A DNA stretch of 64,000 nt from Paucibacter sp. Y2R2-4 (GCF_025717535.1 NZ_JAJIRO010000002.1:248001-312000), one strand, 5' to 3'. Shown: positions 46,545 to 57,523, numbered from the stretch's first letter. The notes: a model not told the origin generated them from the sequence alone. Translations and numbers: made by a program.

Positions 46545-47677
46545 GCTCATACCAAATCTGCTCACAGTGCATCATGGACACTTCCGATCCGAACATTAGG
46601 TTCGACGGACAAGGCAAGTGCGATTACTGCAACAACTTTGAAGCGACGATACTCCAAAACTGGGACACCAAGACCAAGGGGGGTATGGAGCTACAACGAA
46701 TGGCTGATTTGATCCGTGAGGATGGCAAAGGCCGTAACTTTGATTGCATCATCGGCCTTAGTGGTGGCTTGGATAGTTCCTATGTCGCATACATCGCCAA
46801 AGCAAAGATGGGACTACGCCCCTTACTCTTTCATGTAGACGCAGGATGGAATACCGACCAAGCGGTAGGCAATATCGAGAAGCTTGTTGATGGGCTCGGG
46901 CTGGATCTTTACACCGAAGTGATCAATTGGGAGGAAATGAAAGATCTTCAGGTTGCCTTTCTGCGGTCAGGGATCCCGGATCAGGACTTGCCGCAGGACG
47001 CCTCCTTTTTTTCTTCGCTCTACAAGTTCGCGCGCCAGCACAAGATCAAGCACGTCATCACCGGCTCGAACTTCTCAACCGAGTGCTGCCGCGAGCCAGA
47101 GGAATGGGGCGGCTATTTGGGCATCGATACGCTGCTCTTCAATGACATCCACAAGCAATTTGGCAAGCGTCCGTTGGAGACGTTCCCGCTCAAGGACATT
47201 CTGGTCTACAAGCTGTATTACCAGAAGGTCCTCGGCATGAAGGTACACCACCCGCTAAACCTTGTGCCCTTCGGCAAGAAGGAAGCAGAGGATGAACTCG
47301 GGCGCTTGTTCGGCTGGCAACGCTTCCAACACAAACATCACGAGTCACGCTTCACACGCTTTTATGAAGACTATTGGTTGCCGCGAAAGTTTGGTTTCCA
47401 TAAACGGCGGGCCCATTTCTCCAGCCTCATCATGACGGGCCAAATGACGCGCGAGGCCGCACTTGCGCGCATTGCCCAGCCAGAAATGGACGAACACTTT
47501 CTGAAGCAGGAATTCGAATATGTAGCGCATAAATTGGACCTGACTGTCGATGAATTGCAGGCCATCTTCGATGGTCCAAACAAGACTTACCGGGACTACA
47601 AGAACAAGCGCTGGATGATCGGCTTCGGTGCCAATGCGATGCGCTGGCTGGGTCTGGAAAAAAGGTACTTCCGATGA
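46541..47677 (+). CDS. wbpG: WbpG-type N-acetyl sugar amidotransferase
   Basis: A 378-residue ATP-dependent amidotransferase that would turn an N-acetyl group of a nucleotide sugar into an acetamidino group, using ammonia from HisH-HisF. Two CxxC pairs near the N-terminus (Cys7/Cys10, Cys27/Cys30) probably bind zinc. The PP-loop is SGGLDSS at 74-80. ITGSNFSTECCREP lies in the middle. Pseudomonas WbpG, PseA and LegA-type enzymes share this layout. It overlaps the upstream glycosyltransferase and hisH by four bases each. Confidence 0.9.
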   Translation: MSSYQICSQCIMDTSDPNIRFDGQGKCDYCNNFEATILQNWDTKTKGGMELQRMADLIREDGKGRNFDCIIGLSGGLDSSYVAYIAKAKMGLRPLLFHVDAGWNTDQAVGNIEKLVDGLGLDLYTEVINWEEMKDLQVAFLRSGIPDQDLPQDASFFSSLYKFARQHKIKHVITGSNFSTECCREPEEWGGYLGIDTLLFNDIHKQFGKRPLETFPLKDILVYKLYYQKVLGMKVHHPLNLVPFGKKEAEDELGRLFGWQRFQHKHHESRFTRFYEDYWLPRKFGFHKRRAHFSSLIMTGQMTREAALARIAQPEMDEHFLKQEFEYVAHKLDLTVDELQAIFDGPNKTYRDYKNKRWMIGFGANAMRWLGLEKRYFR

Positions 47678-48288
47678 TTCGCATCGTCGATTACGGCGTT
47701 GGCAATATCCAGGCCTTCATGACGATGTTCAAACGCCTGGGACTGGAGGCAACAAGGGCGCGTACGGCATCGGACTTGGAGGGTGCGACTCGCTTGATTT
47801 TGCCTGGCGTCGGTGCGTTCGATCACGCCATGACCCTGCTCAATCAGTCCGGGATGCGAGAGCGCCTGGAAGAGTTGGTGCTGCAAGAGAGTATTCCGGT
47901 GCTTGGCATTTGCGTCGGCATGCAGATGCTGGCTGGTGGCAGTGACGAAGGTGAGTTGCCCGGATTGAACTGGGTACCCGGCCAAGTCAAAGCCTTCGCC
48001 ACGCATCCGCAATCCAAGGATTTGCCCATGCCACACATGGGCTGGAACGACCTGGCGGTCAAGCCTGGCCACAAGCTCTTTAGCGGCTTTGAGCCTGAGC
48101 CGCGCTTTTACTTCCTGCATTCCTATTACTTTGATGCGGCAGATAAAAACGACGTTTCTGCCACGGCAGAGTACGGCCATCACTTTGATTGCATTGTTTC
48201 AAAAGGCCATATCCACGGCGTCCAGTGCCACCCCGAGAAAAGCCACCATTTCGGTGCGCATCTCTTAAAGAACTTCGCGGAACTCTGA
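47674..48288 (+). CDS. hisH: HisH2 glutaminase subunit
   Basis: Class I glutamine amidotransferase of 204 residues. The triad is Cys80 (GICVGMQML), His186 and Glu188 (QCHPEKS). In this setting it should hydrolyse glutamine and pass ammonia through the HisF barrel to WbpG rather than serve histidine synthesis. No other his genes are near. It lies three bases before hisF. Confidence 0.92.
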   Translation: MIRIVDYGVGNIQAFMTMFKRLGLEATRARTASDLEGATRLILPGVGAFDHAMTLLNQSGMRERLEELVLQESIPVLGICVGMQMLAGGSDEGELPGLNWVPGQVKAFATHPQSKDLPMPHMGWNDLAVKPGHKLFSGFEPEPRFYFLHSYYFDAADKNDVSATAEYGHHFDCIVSKGHIHGVQCHPEKSHHFGAHLLKNFAEL

Positions 48289-48291
48289 ACC

Positions 48292-49089
48292 ATGCTGCGT
48301 CCTCGCATCATTCCCTGCCTGTTGATCCACAAAGGCGGGCTGGTCAAGACCCAGCAATTCAAGGCACCCAAGTATGTGGGCGACCCCATCAACGCGGTCA
48401 AGATTTTCAACGAAAAAGAAGCTGACGAGTTGATGGTGCTGGACATCGACGCATCGGTAAACAGGGTCGAGCCCAACTATGCACAGATCGCGAAGTTGGC
48501 GGCCGAGTGCCGCATGCCGCTGTGTTACGGCGGCGGCGTCACCACTGCCGATCAGGCTGCTCGCATCATTGACTTGGGCGTTGAGAAAGTCTCGGTCAGC
48601 GCCGCCGCGGTGGCCAACCCGGAATTGCTGACCAAGATTGCCTCAGCGATTGGCCGCCAGAGTGTGGTGGCCGTTCTTGACGTACGCAAGAAGAGCGGCC
48701 TTTTCAGTAAAGGATACGAGCTCTGTACGCACAACGCCAAGACGGCACATAAGCTCGACCCCATTGCCTTCGCACGGCAAATGCAGGAGGCTGGTGCTGG
48801 TGAGATCGTGATCAACTCCGTCGATCGCGACGGCGAGATGAAGGGCTACGACATTGAACTCGCACGTCAAATGCGCGCCGAGCTGAAAGTTCCCTTGACC
48901 ATCCTCGGCGGCGCAGGCTCGCTTGATGACATCAGCACATTACTCGGCGCTTGCGGCGTTATCGGTGCGGCAGCGGGCAGCCTCTTCGTGTTCAAGGGGC
49001 AGTATCGAGCGGTCCTGATCAACTATCCCACGCCGCAGCAAAAAGACGATTTGTGCCGAACGGCACTTCGCTCCTACGAAAAGAATTGA
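48292..49089 (+). CDS. hisF: HisF2 barrel subunit, ammonia channel for WbpG
   Basis: A 265-residue TIM barrel of the HisF family. The second catalytic Asp is kept as Asp130 (VVAVLDVRKK), but Asp11 of true HisF is replaced by Leu11 (RIIPCLLIHKGG), and the DIT motif reads DID at 51-53. Loss of Asp11 should abolish the cyclase step, so the protein is expected only to receive ammonia from HisH2 and guide it to WbpG. The same change is known from polysaccharide-locus HisF2 proteins. Confidence 0.9.
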   Translation: MLRPRIIPCLLIHKGGLVKTQQFKAPKYVGDPINAVKIFNEKEADELMVLDIDASVNRVEPNYAQIAKLAAECRMPLCYGGGVTTADQAARIIDLGVEKVSVSAAAVANPELLTKIASAIGRQSVVAVLDVRKKSGLFSKGYELCTHNAKTAHKLDPIAFARQMQEAGAGEIVINSVDRDGEMKGYDIELARQMRAELKVPLTILGGAGSLDDISTLLGACGVIGAAAGSLFVFKGQYRAVLINYPTPQQKDDLCRTALRSYEKN

Positions 49090-49097
49090 TTGAATCC

Positions 49098-50132
49098 ATG
49101 TTTAAAGACAAGACCCTGTTGATCACCGGTGGCACCGGCAGCTTCGGCAATGCCGTGCTGCGCCGTTTCCTGGATTCCGACTTGCGCGAAATCCGCATCT
49201 TCTCGCGAGATGAGAAGAAGCAAGACGATATGCGCAAGCGCTACAACAGCCCAAAGCTCAAGTTCTACATCGGTGATGTGCGCGATATTCGAGTGGTTGA
49301 GTCCGCCATGCGTGGTGTGGATTATTGCTATCACGCGGCAGCCCTCAAGCAAGTACCCTCCTGCGAGTTCCATCCAATGGAAGCAGTACGCACCAACGTG
49401 CTGGGGACAGAGAATGTGCTGGAGGCCGCCATTCGTGCCGGCGTCAAACGCGTGGTCTGCTTAAGCACGGATAAGGCCGTATATCCCATCAACGCCATGG
49501 GAATTTCCAAGGCCATGATGGAGAAGGTGATGGTTGCTGCATCGCGCAACTTAGAGGGAACTGGCACCGTCATTTGCGGCACGCGCTACGGTAATGTGAT
49601 GGCCTCGCGCGGTTCGGTCATCCCCCTTTTCGTCGAGCAGGTACGGGCGGGCAAGCCGATCACCATCACCGATCCCAATATGACCCGCTTCATGATGACA
49701 TTGGATGATGCCGTGGAGTTGGTGTTGTACGCCTTCGAACACGGCAACAACGGCGATATCTTCGTACAAAAGGCGCCGGCGGCCACGGTCGAGGTTCTCA
49801 CACATGCCGTGCTCTCGCTGATGCAACGCCAAGATCATGAAGTACGCGTGATTGGCACTCGTCACGGCGAGAAGTTGTATGAAGCGCTACTCAGCCGCGA
49901 AGAGCGTGCTGCGGCAGAAGACCTCGGTGGCTACTTCCGCGTGCCACCTGATGGCCGCGACCTCAACTATGGAAAGTTTGTCGAACAAGGGGAGACTAGC
50001 ATTTCATCGAGTGAAGATTACAACTCCCACAACACCGAACGACTTGATGTTGATGGGATGAGGCAATTGCTGTTGAAGCTTGACTTCATGCGGCGCATTG
50101 CAGCGGGTGAAGCCGCCCTGCCAGAGGATTGA
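49098..50132 (+). CDS. wbjB: WbjB/CapE-type UDP-GlcNAc 4,6-dehydratase/5-epimerase
   Basis: First enzyme of UDP-L-FucNAc synthesis. Extended short-chain dehydrogenase of 344 residues, the same length as Pseudomonas WbjB. The cofactor loop is ITGGTGSFGNAV, and the active-site region is STDKAVYPINAMGISKAMMEK, where the usual catalytic Tyr is Met, as in FlaA1-like inverting dehydratases. The start at 49098 is used because it gives MFKDKTLLITGG eight bases past hisF; in-frame upstream sequence overlaps hisF. WbjC and WbjD follow directly. Confidence 0.92.
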   Translation: MFKDKTLLITGGTGSFGNAVLRRFLDSDLREIRIFSRDEKKQDDMRKRYNSPKLKFYIGDVRDIRVVESAMRGVDYCYHAAALKQVPSCEFHPMEAVRTNVLGTENVLEAAIRAGVKRVVCLSTDKAVYPINAMGISKAMMEKVMVAASRNLEGTGTVICGTRYGNVMASRGSVIPLFVEQVRAGKPITITDPNMTRFMMTLDDAVELVLYAFEHGNNGDIFVQKAPAATVEVLTHAVLSLMQRQDHEVRVIGTRHGEKLYEALLSREERAAAEDLGGYFRVPPDGRDLNYGKFVEQGETSISSSEDYNSHNTERLDVDGMRQLLLKLDFMRRIAAGEAALPED

Positions 50133-50136
50133 ACCT

Positions 50137-51252
50137 ATGCGGATTGCTATTACTGGTGGGAGAGGCTTCATCGGACGCAATTTGCAAGTCCGACTGCAAG
50201 AACTCGGCCACACTACCTTGGTGCTCATTCCACATGACGCCAGTCCTGAGGCCATGGGCGAATCGCTTGCAAACGTTGAATTCGTGTTTCATCTGGCCGG
50301 CGTAAACCGACCACAAGATCCTTCTGAGTTCTTTAGCGGGAACCACGCTTTCACCCAACGGCTTTGTGAAGCGATGGCTGCGCAAGACAGCCCCCCTCGA
50401 GTTGTCTACGCGTCATCCAGCCAAGCCGAGATTGACAACCCCTATGGCCGAAGCAAACTCGAAGCTGAGAAACTACTGCTGGCCTACGGTCAGCGCACAG
50501 GCGCCAGCGTCCATGTTTTCCGCCTCACCAACGTCTTCGGCAAGTGGTCGCGCCCCAACTACAACTCAGCCGTGGCGACCTTCTGCCACAACATCGCTCG
50601 CGGTGAAGCTATCGTTGTCAACAAAGCCGATGCGCCGCTTAAGCTGATCTATATTGACGACGTCGTCCGCCATTTTTGCGCGCTGCTGGGTGACTCCGCT
50701 CAGCCCTCAGGTCTGGTAGCGGCAGGGCCTGAGTACGACACAACTGTCGGCGAATTGGCAGACCAGATTCGCGCATTTGCCAGCAGCCGTGAGTCGATGG
50801 TTTCAGAAAGAGTCGGCACAGGACTGACCCGCGCGCTTTATGCCACCTACATCAGCTTCCTCCCGTTGCCAGCGTTCGAGTACGAGGTGGCGCGCCATGC
50901 TGACCCCCGTGGCGTCTTTGTTGAGATGCTTAAGACGCCTGATTGCGGGCAGTTTGGCTACTTCACCGCATTCCCAGGGATCACCCGTGGCGAGCATTAC
51001 CATCACACCAAGACTGAAAAATTCCTGGTGATCAAAGGCACGGCCAACTTTGGCTTCCGCCACATCATCACCAACGAATTTCACGAGATCATCACTCGCG
51101 GTGGCGATGGCCGGATCGTCGAAACAATCCCTGGCTGGACCCATAACGTCAGCAATATCGGCGACGAGGAACTGATCGTCATGGTCTGGGCCAACGAGAT
51201 TTTCGATCGCCAAAATCCGGATACCGTCGCACAGAAAGTTCAACAAGTATGA
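50137..51252 (+). CDS. wbjC: WbjC/CapF-type bifunctional reductase
   Basis: Second enzyme of UDP-L-FucNAc synthesis, 371 residues. The N-terminal dehydrogenase domain has ITGGRGFIGRNL and the YGRSK active-site pair near 112. The C-terminal cupin (from about 245) has the zinc-binding pattern GEHYHHTKTEKFLV. CapF epimerises at C3 in the cupin and reduces at C4 in the dehydrogenase. The start at 50137 lies four bases after wbjB. It overlaps wbjD by ATGA. Confidence 0.92.
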   Translation: MRIAITGGRGFIGRNLQVRLQELGHTTLVLIPHDASPEAMGESLANVEFVFHLAGVNRPQDPSEFFSGNHAFTQRLCEAMAAQDSPPRVVYASSSQAEIDNPYGRSKLEAEKLLLAYGQRTGASVHVFRLTNVFGKWSRPNYNSAVATFCHNIARGEAIVVNKADAPLKLIYIDDVVRHFCALLGDSAQPSGLVAAGPEYDTTVGELADQIRAFASSRESMVSERVGTGLTRALYATYISFLPLPAFEYEVARHADPRGVFVEMLKTPDCGQFGYFTAFPGITRGEHYHHTKTEKFLVIKGTANFGFRHIITNEFHEIITRGGDGRIVETIPGWTHNVSNIGDEELIVMVWANEIFDRQNPDTVAQKVQQV

Positions 51253-52382
51253 AGAAGTTAAAAGTCGTGTCCGTTGTCGGGACAAGACCCGAGATCATTC
51301 GCCTGTCGCGCGTGCTCGCGGCACTAGACGAGTACTGTGAACATGTACTCGTCCACACCGGACAGAACTACGACTATGAACTCAATCAAGTCTTCTTCGA
51401 TGACTTGGGCGTTCGCAAGCCCGACCATTTTCTGAACAGTGCTGGCTCCAACGCCGCGCAAACCATCGGAAATCTGATCATCGCCGTCGACCAGGTGCTG
51501 GAACAGGAAAAACCCGAAGCCATGCTGGTGTTGGGCGATACCAATAGCTGCCTGGCGGTCATCCCGGCCAAGCGCAAGAAAGTTCCTATCTTCCACATGG
51601 AAGCGGGCAACCGCTGCTTCGACATGCGCGTGCCCGAAGAAACGAATCGCCGCATCGTCGACCACACGGCCGACATCAACCTCACTTACAGCGACATCGC
51701 ACGAGAGTACCTGCTTCGCGAGGGGTTGCCGCCGGACCAGATCATCAAAACCGGCAGTCCGATGTTCGAAGTACTCACTCATTACCGCGAGCGTATTGAC
51801 GCATCTGATGCACTGGATCGCCTGGGCCTCAAGCCCGGCCAGTACTTCGTGATCAGCGCACATCGCGAAGAAAACATCGAATCCGATCGCAGCTTCAACA
51901 AGCTTTGTGCCGTGCTCAATGGGCTGGCCGAGGATCATGTCCTGCCCGTGGTTGTTTCGACCCATCCGCGCACGCAAAAGCGTATCACTGCGATGGGCAT
52001 TGAATTCCATCCTCAGGTTCGTCTGCTCAAGCCGCTGGGTTTCCACGACTACGTCAAACTCCAGATGCATGCAAAAGCTGTGCTGTCGGATAGCGGCACA
52101 ATCACTGAAGAGTCTTCGATCCTGAACTTCCCCGCACTAAACCTGCGCGAAGCGCACGAACGGCCCGAAGGCATGGAAGAGGCCTCCGTCATGATGGTGG
52201 GATTGGAGCTCGACCGGGTTCGCCAGGCCTTGAGCATCTTGAGCACCCAGCCACGCGGTGAACAGCGTTCGCTACGTCAGGTGTCGGACTACAGCATGCC
52301 CAATGTTTCTGACAAGGTCGTACGCATCATTCACAGCTACTCCGACTATGTGAAGCGAGTCGTCTGGCGCCAGTACGAATGA
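51249..52382 (+). CDS. wbjD: WbjD/CapG-type UDP-sugar 2-epimerase
   Basis: Third enzyme of UDP-L-FucNAc synthesis, 377 residues, epimerising UDP-N-acetyl-L-pneumosamine at C2. Markers are SVVGTRPEIIRLSRVLAAL, HTGQNYDYELNQVFFDDLG, LGDTNSCLA, MEAGNRCFDMRVPEETNR and SAHREENIESDR. It differs clearly from the other 2-epimerase of this operon (WbpI-like, at 40.4 kb), so they serve different sugars. Eight bases separate it from the following glycosyltransferase. Confidence 0.92.
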   Translation: MKKLKVVSVVGTRPEIIRLSRVLAALDEYCEHVLVHTGQNYDYELNQVFFDDLGVRKPDHFLNSAGSNAAQTIGNLIIAVDQVLEQEKPEAMLVLGDTNSCLAVIPAKRKKVPIFHMEAGNRCFDMRVPEETNRRIVDHTADINLTYSDIAREYLLREGLPPDQIIKTGSPMFEVLTHYRERIDASDALDRLGLKPGQYFVISAHREENIESDRSFNKLCAVLNGLAEDHVLPVVVSTHPRTQKRITAMGIEFHPQVRLLKPLGFHDYVKLQMHAKAVLSDSGTITEESSILNFPALNLREAHERPEGMEEASVMMVGLELDRVRQALSILSTQPRGEQRSLRQVSDYSMPNVSDKVVRIIHSYSDYVKRVVWRQYE

Positions 52383-52389
52383 GGCTGGC

Positions 52390-53616
52390 GTGAAGATTCT
52401 TGTCGTCAGCCAGTACTTCTGGCCGGAGACCTTCCGCGTCAACGAGATTGTTTCCGAACTAACTGCACGAGGGCACGAGGTCACCGTCCTAACTGGACGG
52501 CCCAACTATCCAGAGGGCGTGGTACACCCGGACTATCTGGCGGACCCCCCGCGCTTTTCTAGTTATGCGGGGGCCGATGTGCTGCGCGTGCCCCTGCGGC
52601 CTCGTGGCAAAGGCAGCCTTCAGCTCGTGCTCAACTACTGGAGCTTTGTGTTCTGGGGTTGCATCCTGGGTCCATGGAAGCTGCGCGGGCGGCAGTTCGA
52701 CGCGATCTTCGTCTTCGAGACCTCGCCGATCACCTCGGCCTTGCCCGCCATTCTTTTGAAATGGTTTAAACGCGCCCCACTGTCCATGTGGGTGCTTGAC
52801 CTTTGGCCAGACACGCTCAAAGCAGTCGGCATGGTGAAGTCAGACCGCGCACTTCGTACCGTGGGGCTGCTGTGCCGTTTTATCTATTCGCAATGCGACC
52901 TAATCCTCGGACAGTCTCGTGCGTTTGTCGATCCAATTGAGCACTGGGCAGGCTCTGCCGAGAAGTTCCGCTATTTTCCTGCCTGGTCCGAAGAGGTCTT
53001 TGACGATCAAGGCACCGCAATCGATATGGCCCCAGAACTGGCCCCTCACAGCAAGCACTTCAAGATCGTCTTCGCTGGCAATATCGGCGAGGCACAAGAT
53101 TTCCCATCTGTCTTGCAGGCTGCCTTGCTCACACGTGATCGGCCAGACATCCATTGGCTGATCGTTGGTGATGGTCGCGCAGCGCCGCAACTGCGGGAGG
53201 ACATTCAACGCCTGGGCCTGGCTGGTACCGTCTTTATGCTCGGCCGCTATCCGGTCGAACGCATGCCGAGCTTTTTCGCGGGAGCTGACGCGCTGCTCGT
53301 TTCACTCAAAGCGGAACCGATCTTCGCGATGACCATCCCCGGAAAGGTGCAGAGCTACCTCGCAGCAGGTAAGCCGCTGCTAGGTATGCTAAACGGTGAA
53401 GGGTCTAGGGTCATTGATGAGTCCTCCGCCGGCTTAATTGCGCCATCTGGAGATGTCTGTGCGCTCGCAGATCAAGCAATTGCTTTAGCTGATATGAGTC
53501 CGGAAAGGCGCAAGCAGATGGGCGAGAACGGCCGACGCTACGGTAACGGGCATTTCAAGCGCGCAGACCTTATGTCTAAGCTAGAAGCTTGGTTGGCCGA
53601 CCCACACACCAACTGA
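52390..53616 (+). CDS. wbuB: WbuB-like GT4 glycosyltransferase
   Basis: A 408-residue GT-B enzyme resembling WbuB of E. coli O26, which transfers L-FucNAc. The N-terminus ILVVSQYFWPETFRVNEI is typical, and GRPNYPEG lies near 37. The donor domain has FAGNIGEAQDFPSV near 235 and a C-terminal site with MTIPGKVQSYLAAGKPLL. Position directly after wbjBCD supports L-FucNAc as donor. The start is a GTG. It is the last gene of the rightward operon, and its stop is 12 bases from the stop of the opposing operon. Confidence 0.88.
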   Translation: MKILVVSQYFWPETFRVNEIVSELTARGHEVTVLTGRPNYPEGVVHPDYLADPPRFSSYAGADVLRVPLRPRGKGSLQLVLNYWSFVFWGCILGPWKLRGRQFDAIFVFETSPITSALPAILLKWFKRAPLSMWVLDLWPDTLKAVGMVKSDRALRTVGLLCRFIYSQCDLILGQSRAFVDPIEHWAGSAEKFRYFPAWSEEVFDDQGTAIDMAPELAPHSKHFKIVFAGNIGEAQDFPSVLQAALLTRDRPDIHWLIVGDGRAAPQLREDIQRLGLAGTVFMLGRYPVERMPSFFAGADALLVSLKAEPIFAMTIPGKVQSYLAAGKPLLGMLNGEGSRVIDESSAGLIAPSGDVCALADQAIALADMSPERRKQMGENGRRYGNGHFKRADLMSKLEAWLADPHTN

Positions 53617-53628
53617 CGTACGATCCGA

Positions 53629-54915
<1,287 letters not shown>

Positions 54916-54985
54916 ACTCAATTTACTCACAAATTGGTTTTCTAATTGTTTGCCCGGGGCTATACACGCCACTAACAGGCACTTC

Positions 54986-56887
54986 CTAGTCCGGCATCAC
55001 CCCAGTCCATGCAGGTTTGAGATAGCCCAAACCAAGCCGAGTCAGTTCATCATGCAAATGAACAGACTGCGGCGCCAAGGAGTGCTTGGCGCGTTCAAGC
55101 AAGGCCATTAGCTGCTCAGTCTCAGCGCTTTGCTGAGCCAAACACGCGATTCTTAGCCGACCAATACCAGTAGGTACTGTGCTGTCTGAATCGGCCAGTA
55201 ATTCTTCAAACAGTTTTTCTCCTGGTCGAAGTCCTGAAAACTCGATTCTGATATTTGCCGATTCCCGCCCAGCTAGGCGAATCATGTCGCGCGCAAGATC
55301 AAGAATCTTAACCGGTTCGCCCATATCCAGAATCAAGACCTGCCCCGACTCTCCTATCACCGCAGCCTGTACCACCAACCTCGCCGCCTCCGGAATCGTC
55401 ATGAAGTAGCGCGTGATGTCCGGGTGCGTTACGGTGACTGGCCCGCCCTTGGCGATTTGCTCTTTGAATTTTGGGATCACGCTACCGCTGCTACCCAAGA
55501 CATTGCCGAAGCGCACGGCCATGAACTTGGTGGCATGGCCCTGCTTCTCTGATTCAGCGGCCATATGGCTGATGACCAACTCGGCCGCGCGCTTGGTGGC
55601 ACCCATCACGTTGGTAGGGTTCACCGCCTTGTCGGTGCTGATGAGCACAAAGCGTTCAACACCATGCTCGGCGGCGGCCTGGCAAGCGTTGTAGGTGCCG
55701 AGGGTGTTGTTGCGCAGGCAGGCCCAGGCGTTATCTTCTTCCATCAAGGGCACATGCTTGTAAGCGGCGGCATGGAAGACGATCTGCGGCCTGTATTTGT
55801 CGAAGACGTAGCGAAGGTGTTCCAGGTCTTTGACATCGCCGACCAGGCGCACCAAGGGAATGTGGGGAAACTTCTCGCCAAGCTCTTGCTCGATGGTGTA
55901 GAGCGCAAACTCGCTCAGCTCATAGAGCACGATCTTAGACGGGCCATAACGGGCCACTTGCCGGCACAGCTCGCTGCCAATACTGCCGCCAGCGCCGGTG
56001 ATCAAGACGACTTTGCCTGCGAGGCATTCACTGATGCCGCCTTCGTCCAACTCCACCGGCTCGCGGCCCAAGAGGTCTTCAGGTTCGATGTCACGCACCT
56101 GGTCGACATGGCGACCCGCCAGCAATTCTTGGCTGCTGGGGACGGTCAAGACCGGTAGGCCGACTTGGCCCGCCAAGTCGAGCGCGCGGCGGCGCTGGGC
56201 CACCGTCACGGCTGGCATGGCCACGATCAAATGGGTGATGCCGTGCAACTCGGCAAAGTGCTTGGCCTCATCCAGCGCGCCCAACACCGGCACACCGCCC
56301 ACGCGGGCGCCGCGCTTGTTCGGCGCGTCATCCAAATAGCCCACGACGACCCAACCTTGGCTGTGCTGGATGCCAGCGACCAGCAATCGGCCTGCGTCCC
56401 CAGCGCCCAGCACCAAGGCGCGGCGCTGTTCCTGGGCACTGCCGCTGATGCGGCTGCGCATGTGCTCGTAAAGCATGCGGTAGCCCATGCGCAGCATGGC
56501 CAGACCCATCAAGGTGAACAGCGGATGCAGCGCCAACACAGCGCGCGGCACCTTGCTGAGTTGCGCCATCAAGACCACGGTGGCGCCGATCAAACCGGCG
56601 ATCAAGCAAACCAGGGCCAGGCGCTGCACCTCACCAAAGCCCGAGAAGCGCCACATGCCTTTGGGGACTTTGAGGCCCTTGAGCACCAAGGCATACAAAA
56701 GCACAAAGCCCAGCAAGACCCAATGATCGTAAGCAGGCCGGGCGCTGAACCAACGCTCAAAGCCCAGGCGGAACAAGTAGGTGGCTTGCCAAGCCAGAGC
56801 CACCACGGCCAAGTCCAGCCCCAAAGCGAGTGCTTCGCGCTGCGGCCGGATGCGAGTCAAAAAGGCATCGAGAGACAACCAGTTCAT
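54986..56887 (-). CDS. WbpM/PglF-type membrane dehydratase
   Basis: A 633-residue protein with four N-terminal membrane helices (about 20-130), a CoA-binding-like middle domain (LVLGAGDAGRLLVAGI) and a C-terminal dehydratase domain from about 290 (ITGAGGSIGSELCRQVARYGP). The active-site region is STDKAVNPTNVMGATKRAAEL, again with Met where Tyr is usual, as in WbpM and PglF. It would make UDP-4-keto-6-deoxy-GlcNAc, the precursor of QuiNAc, FucNAc or bacillosamine. The PglC-type transferase follows by nine bases. Confidence 0.93.
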   Translation of the reverse strand: MNWLSLDAFLTRIRPQREALALGLDLAVVALAWQATYLFRLGFERWFSARPAYDHWVLLGFVLLYALVLKGLKVPKGMWRFSGFGEVQRLALVCLIAGLIGATVVLMAQLSKVPRAVLALHPLFTLMGLAMLRMGYRMLYEHMRSRISGSAQEQRRALVLGAGDAGRLLVAGIQHSQGWVVVGYLDDAPNKRGARVGGVPVLGALDEAKHFAELHGITHLIVAMPAVTVAQRRRALDLAGQVGLPVLTVPSSQELLAGRHVDQVRDIEPEDLLGREPVELDEGGISECLAGKVVLITGAGGSIGSELCRQVARYGPSKIVLYELSEFALYTIEQELGEKFPHIPLVRLVGDVKDLEHLRYVFDKYRPQIVFHAAAYKHVPLMEEDNAWACLRNNTLGTYNACQAAAEHGVERFVLISTDKAVNPTNVMGATKRAAELVISHMAAESEKQGHATKFMAVRFGNVLGSSGSVIPKFKEQIAKGGPVTVTHPDITRYFMTIPEAARLVVQAAVIGESGQVLILDMGEPVKILDLARDMIRLAGRESANIRIEFSGLRPGEKLFEELLADSDSTVPTGIGRLRIACLAQQSAETEQLMALLERAKHSLAPQSVHLHDELTRLGLGYLKPAWTGVMPD

Positions 56888-56896
56888 TGTGTGCGG

Positions 56897-57523
56897 CTAC
56901 TTTTTCTTGTTCTGAACGGAGTGGGAGTCCTTTTGGCGCAAGGCGCCAAGCGTGGCCAGGATCAGGCGCAAGTCGCCCCAAACACTGGCTTGACGCACAT
57001 AGTCACCTGCAATTTGTAATTTGGCCGGCAGGATGACTTCTGCGTACTCACGTTCAGGGTCGTCCGCGCGCGCCAGGACTTCGCTCTCATTGCGAAACTG
57101 CAAGGAAGCTGGGTCGGTGATGCCTGGCCGCACCGACAGCACCAAGTCGCGCTGCTCGGGCGTGTACAGCGCCACATAGTGCGGCACTTCGGGCCGGGGG
57201 CCAACCAAACTCATGGCACCGCGAAACACATCCCAAAGCTGCGGCAACTCATCGAGCTTGCTGGCGCGCAGCCAACGGCCGCTGCGGGTGATGCGAGGGT
57301 CTTGGCCAATCGTGATTTGCGGCCCCAGGGCGGGGGCATCGACGCGCATGCTGCGGAACTTGTGGATGAAGAATGGGCGGCCGAAGCGCCCCACCCGCTC
57401 CTGCCGAAACAGAACCGGGCCTGGCGAGTCGAGCTTGATCCAAAGTGCCACCAGCAGCAGCAGCGGCGACAGGAGCAAGAGGCCTAGGCCAGAGCAAATG
57501 AGATCAAAAAGGCGCTTGGCCAT
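56897..57523 (-). CDS. PglC/WcaJ-type priming sugar-phosphate transferase
   Basis: Monotopic phosphoglycosyl transferase of 208 residues. One re-entrant hydrophobic helix lies at about 9-30 (ICSGLGLLLLSPLLLLVALWI). The catalytic Asp91-Glu92 pair is in SKLDELPQLWDV, followed by SLVGPRPEVPHYV. Its size matches PglC, which moves bacillosamine-phosphate to undecaprenyl phosphate. With WbpM and DegT next to it, the substrate is probably a UDP-4-amino-6-deoxy sugar. It is a second possible priming enzyme besides the WecA-like protein at 36 kb. Confidence 0.9.
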   Translation of the reverse strand: MAKRLFDLICSGLGLLLLSPLLLLVALWIKLDSPGPVLFRQERVGRFGRPFFIHKFRSMRVDAPALGPQITIGQDPRITRSGRWLRASKLDELPQLWDVFRGAMSLVGPRPEVPHYVALYTPEQRDLVLSVRPGITDPASLQFRNESEVLARADDPEREYAEVILPAKLQIAGDYVRQASVWGDLRLILATLGALRQKDSHSVQNKKK

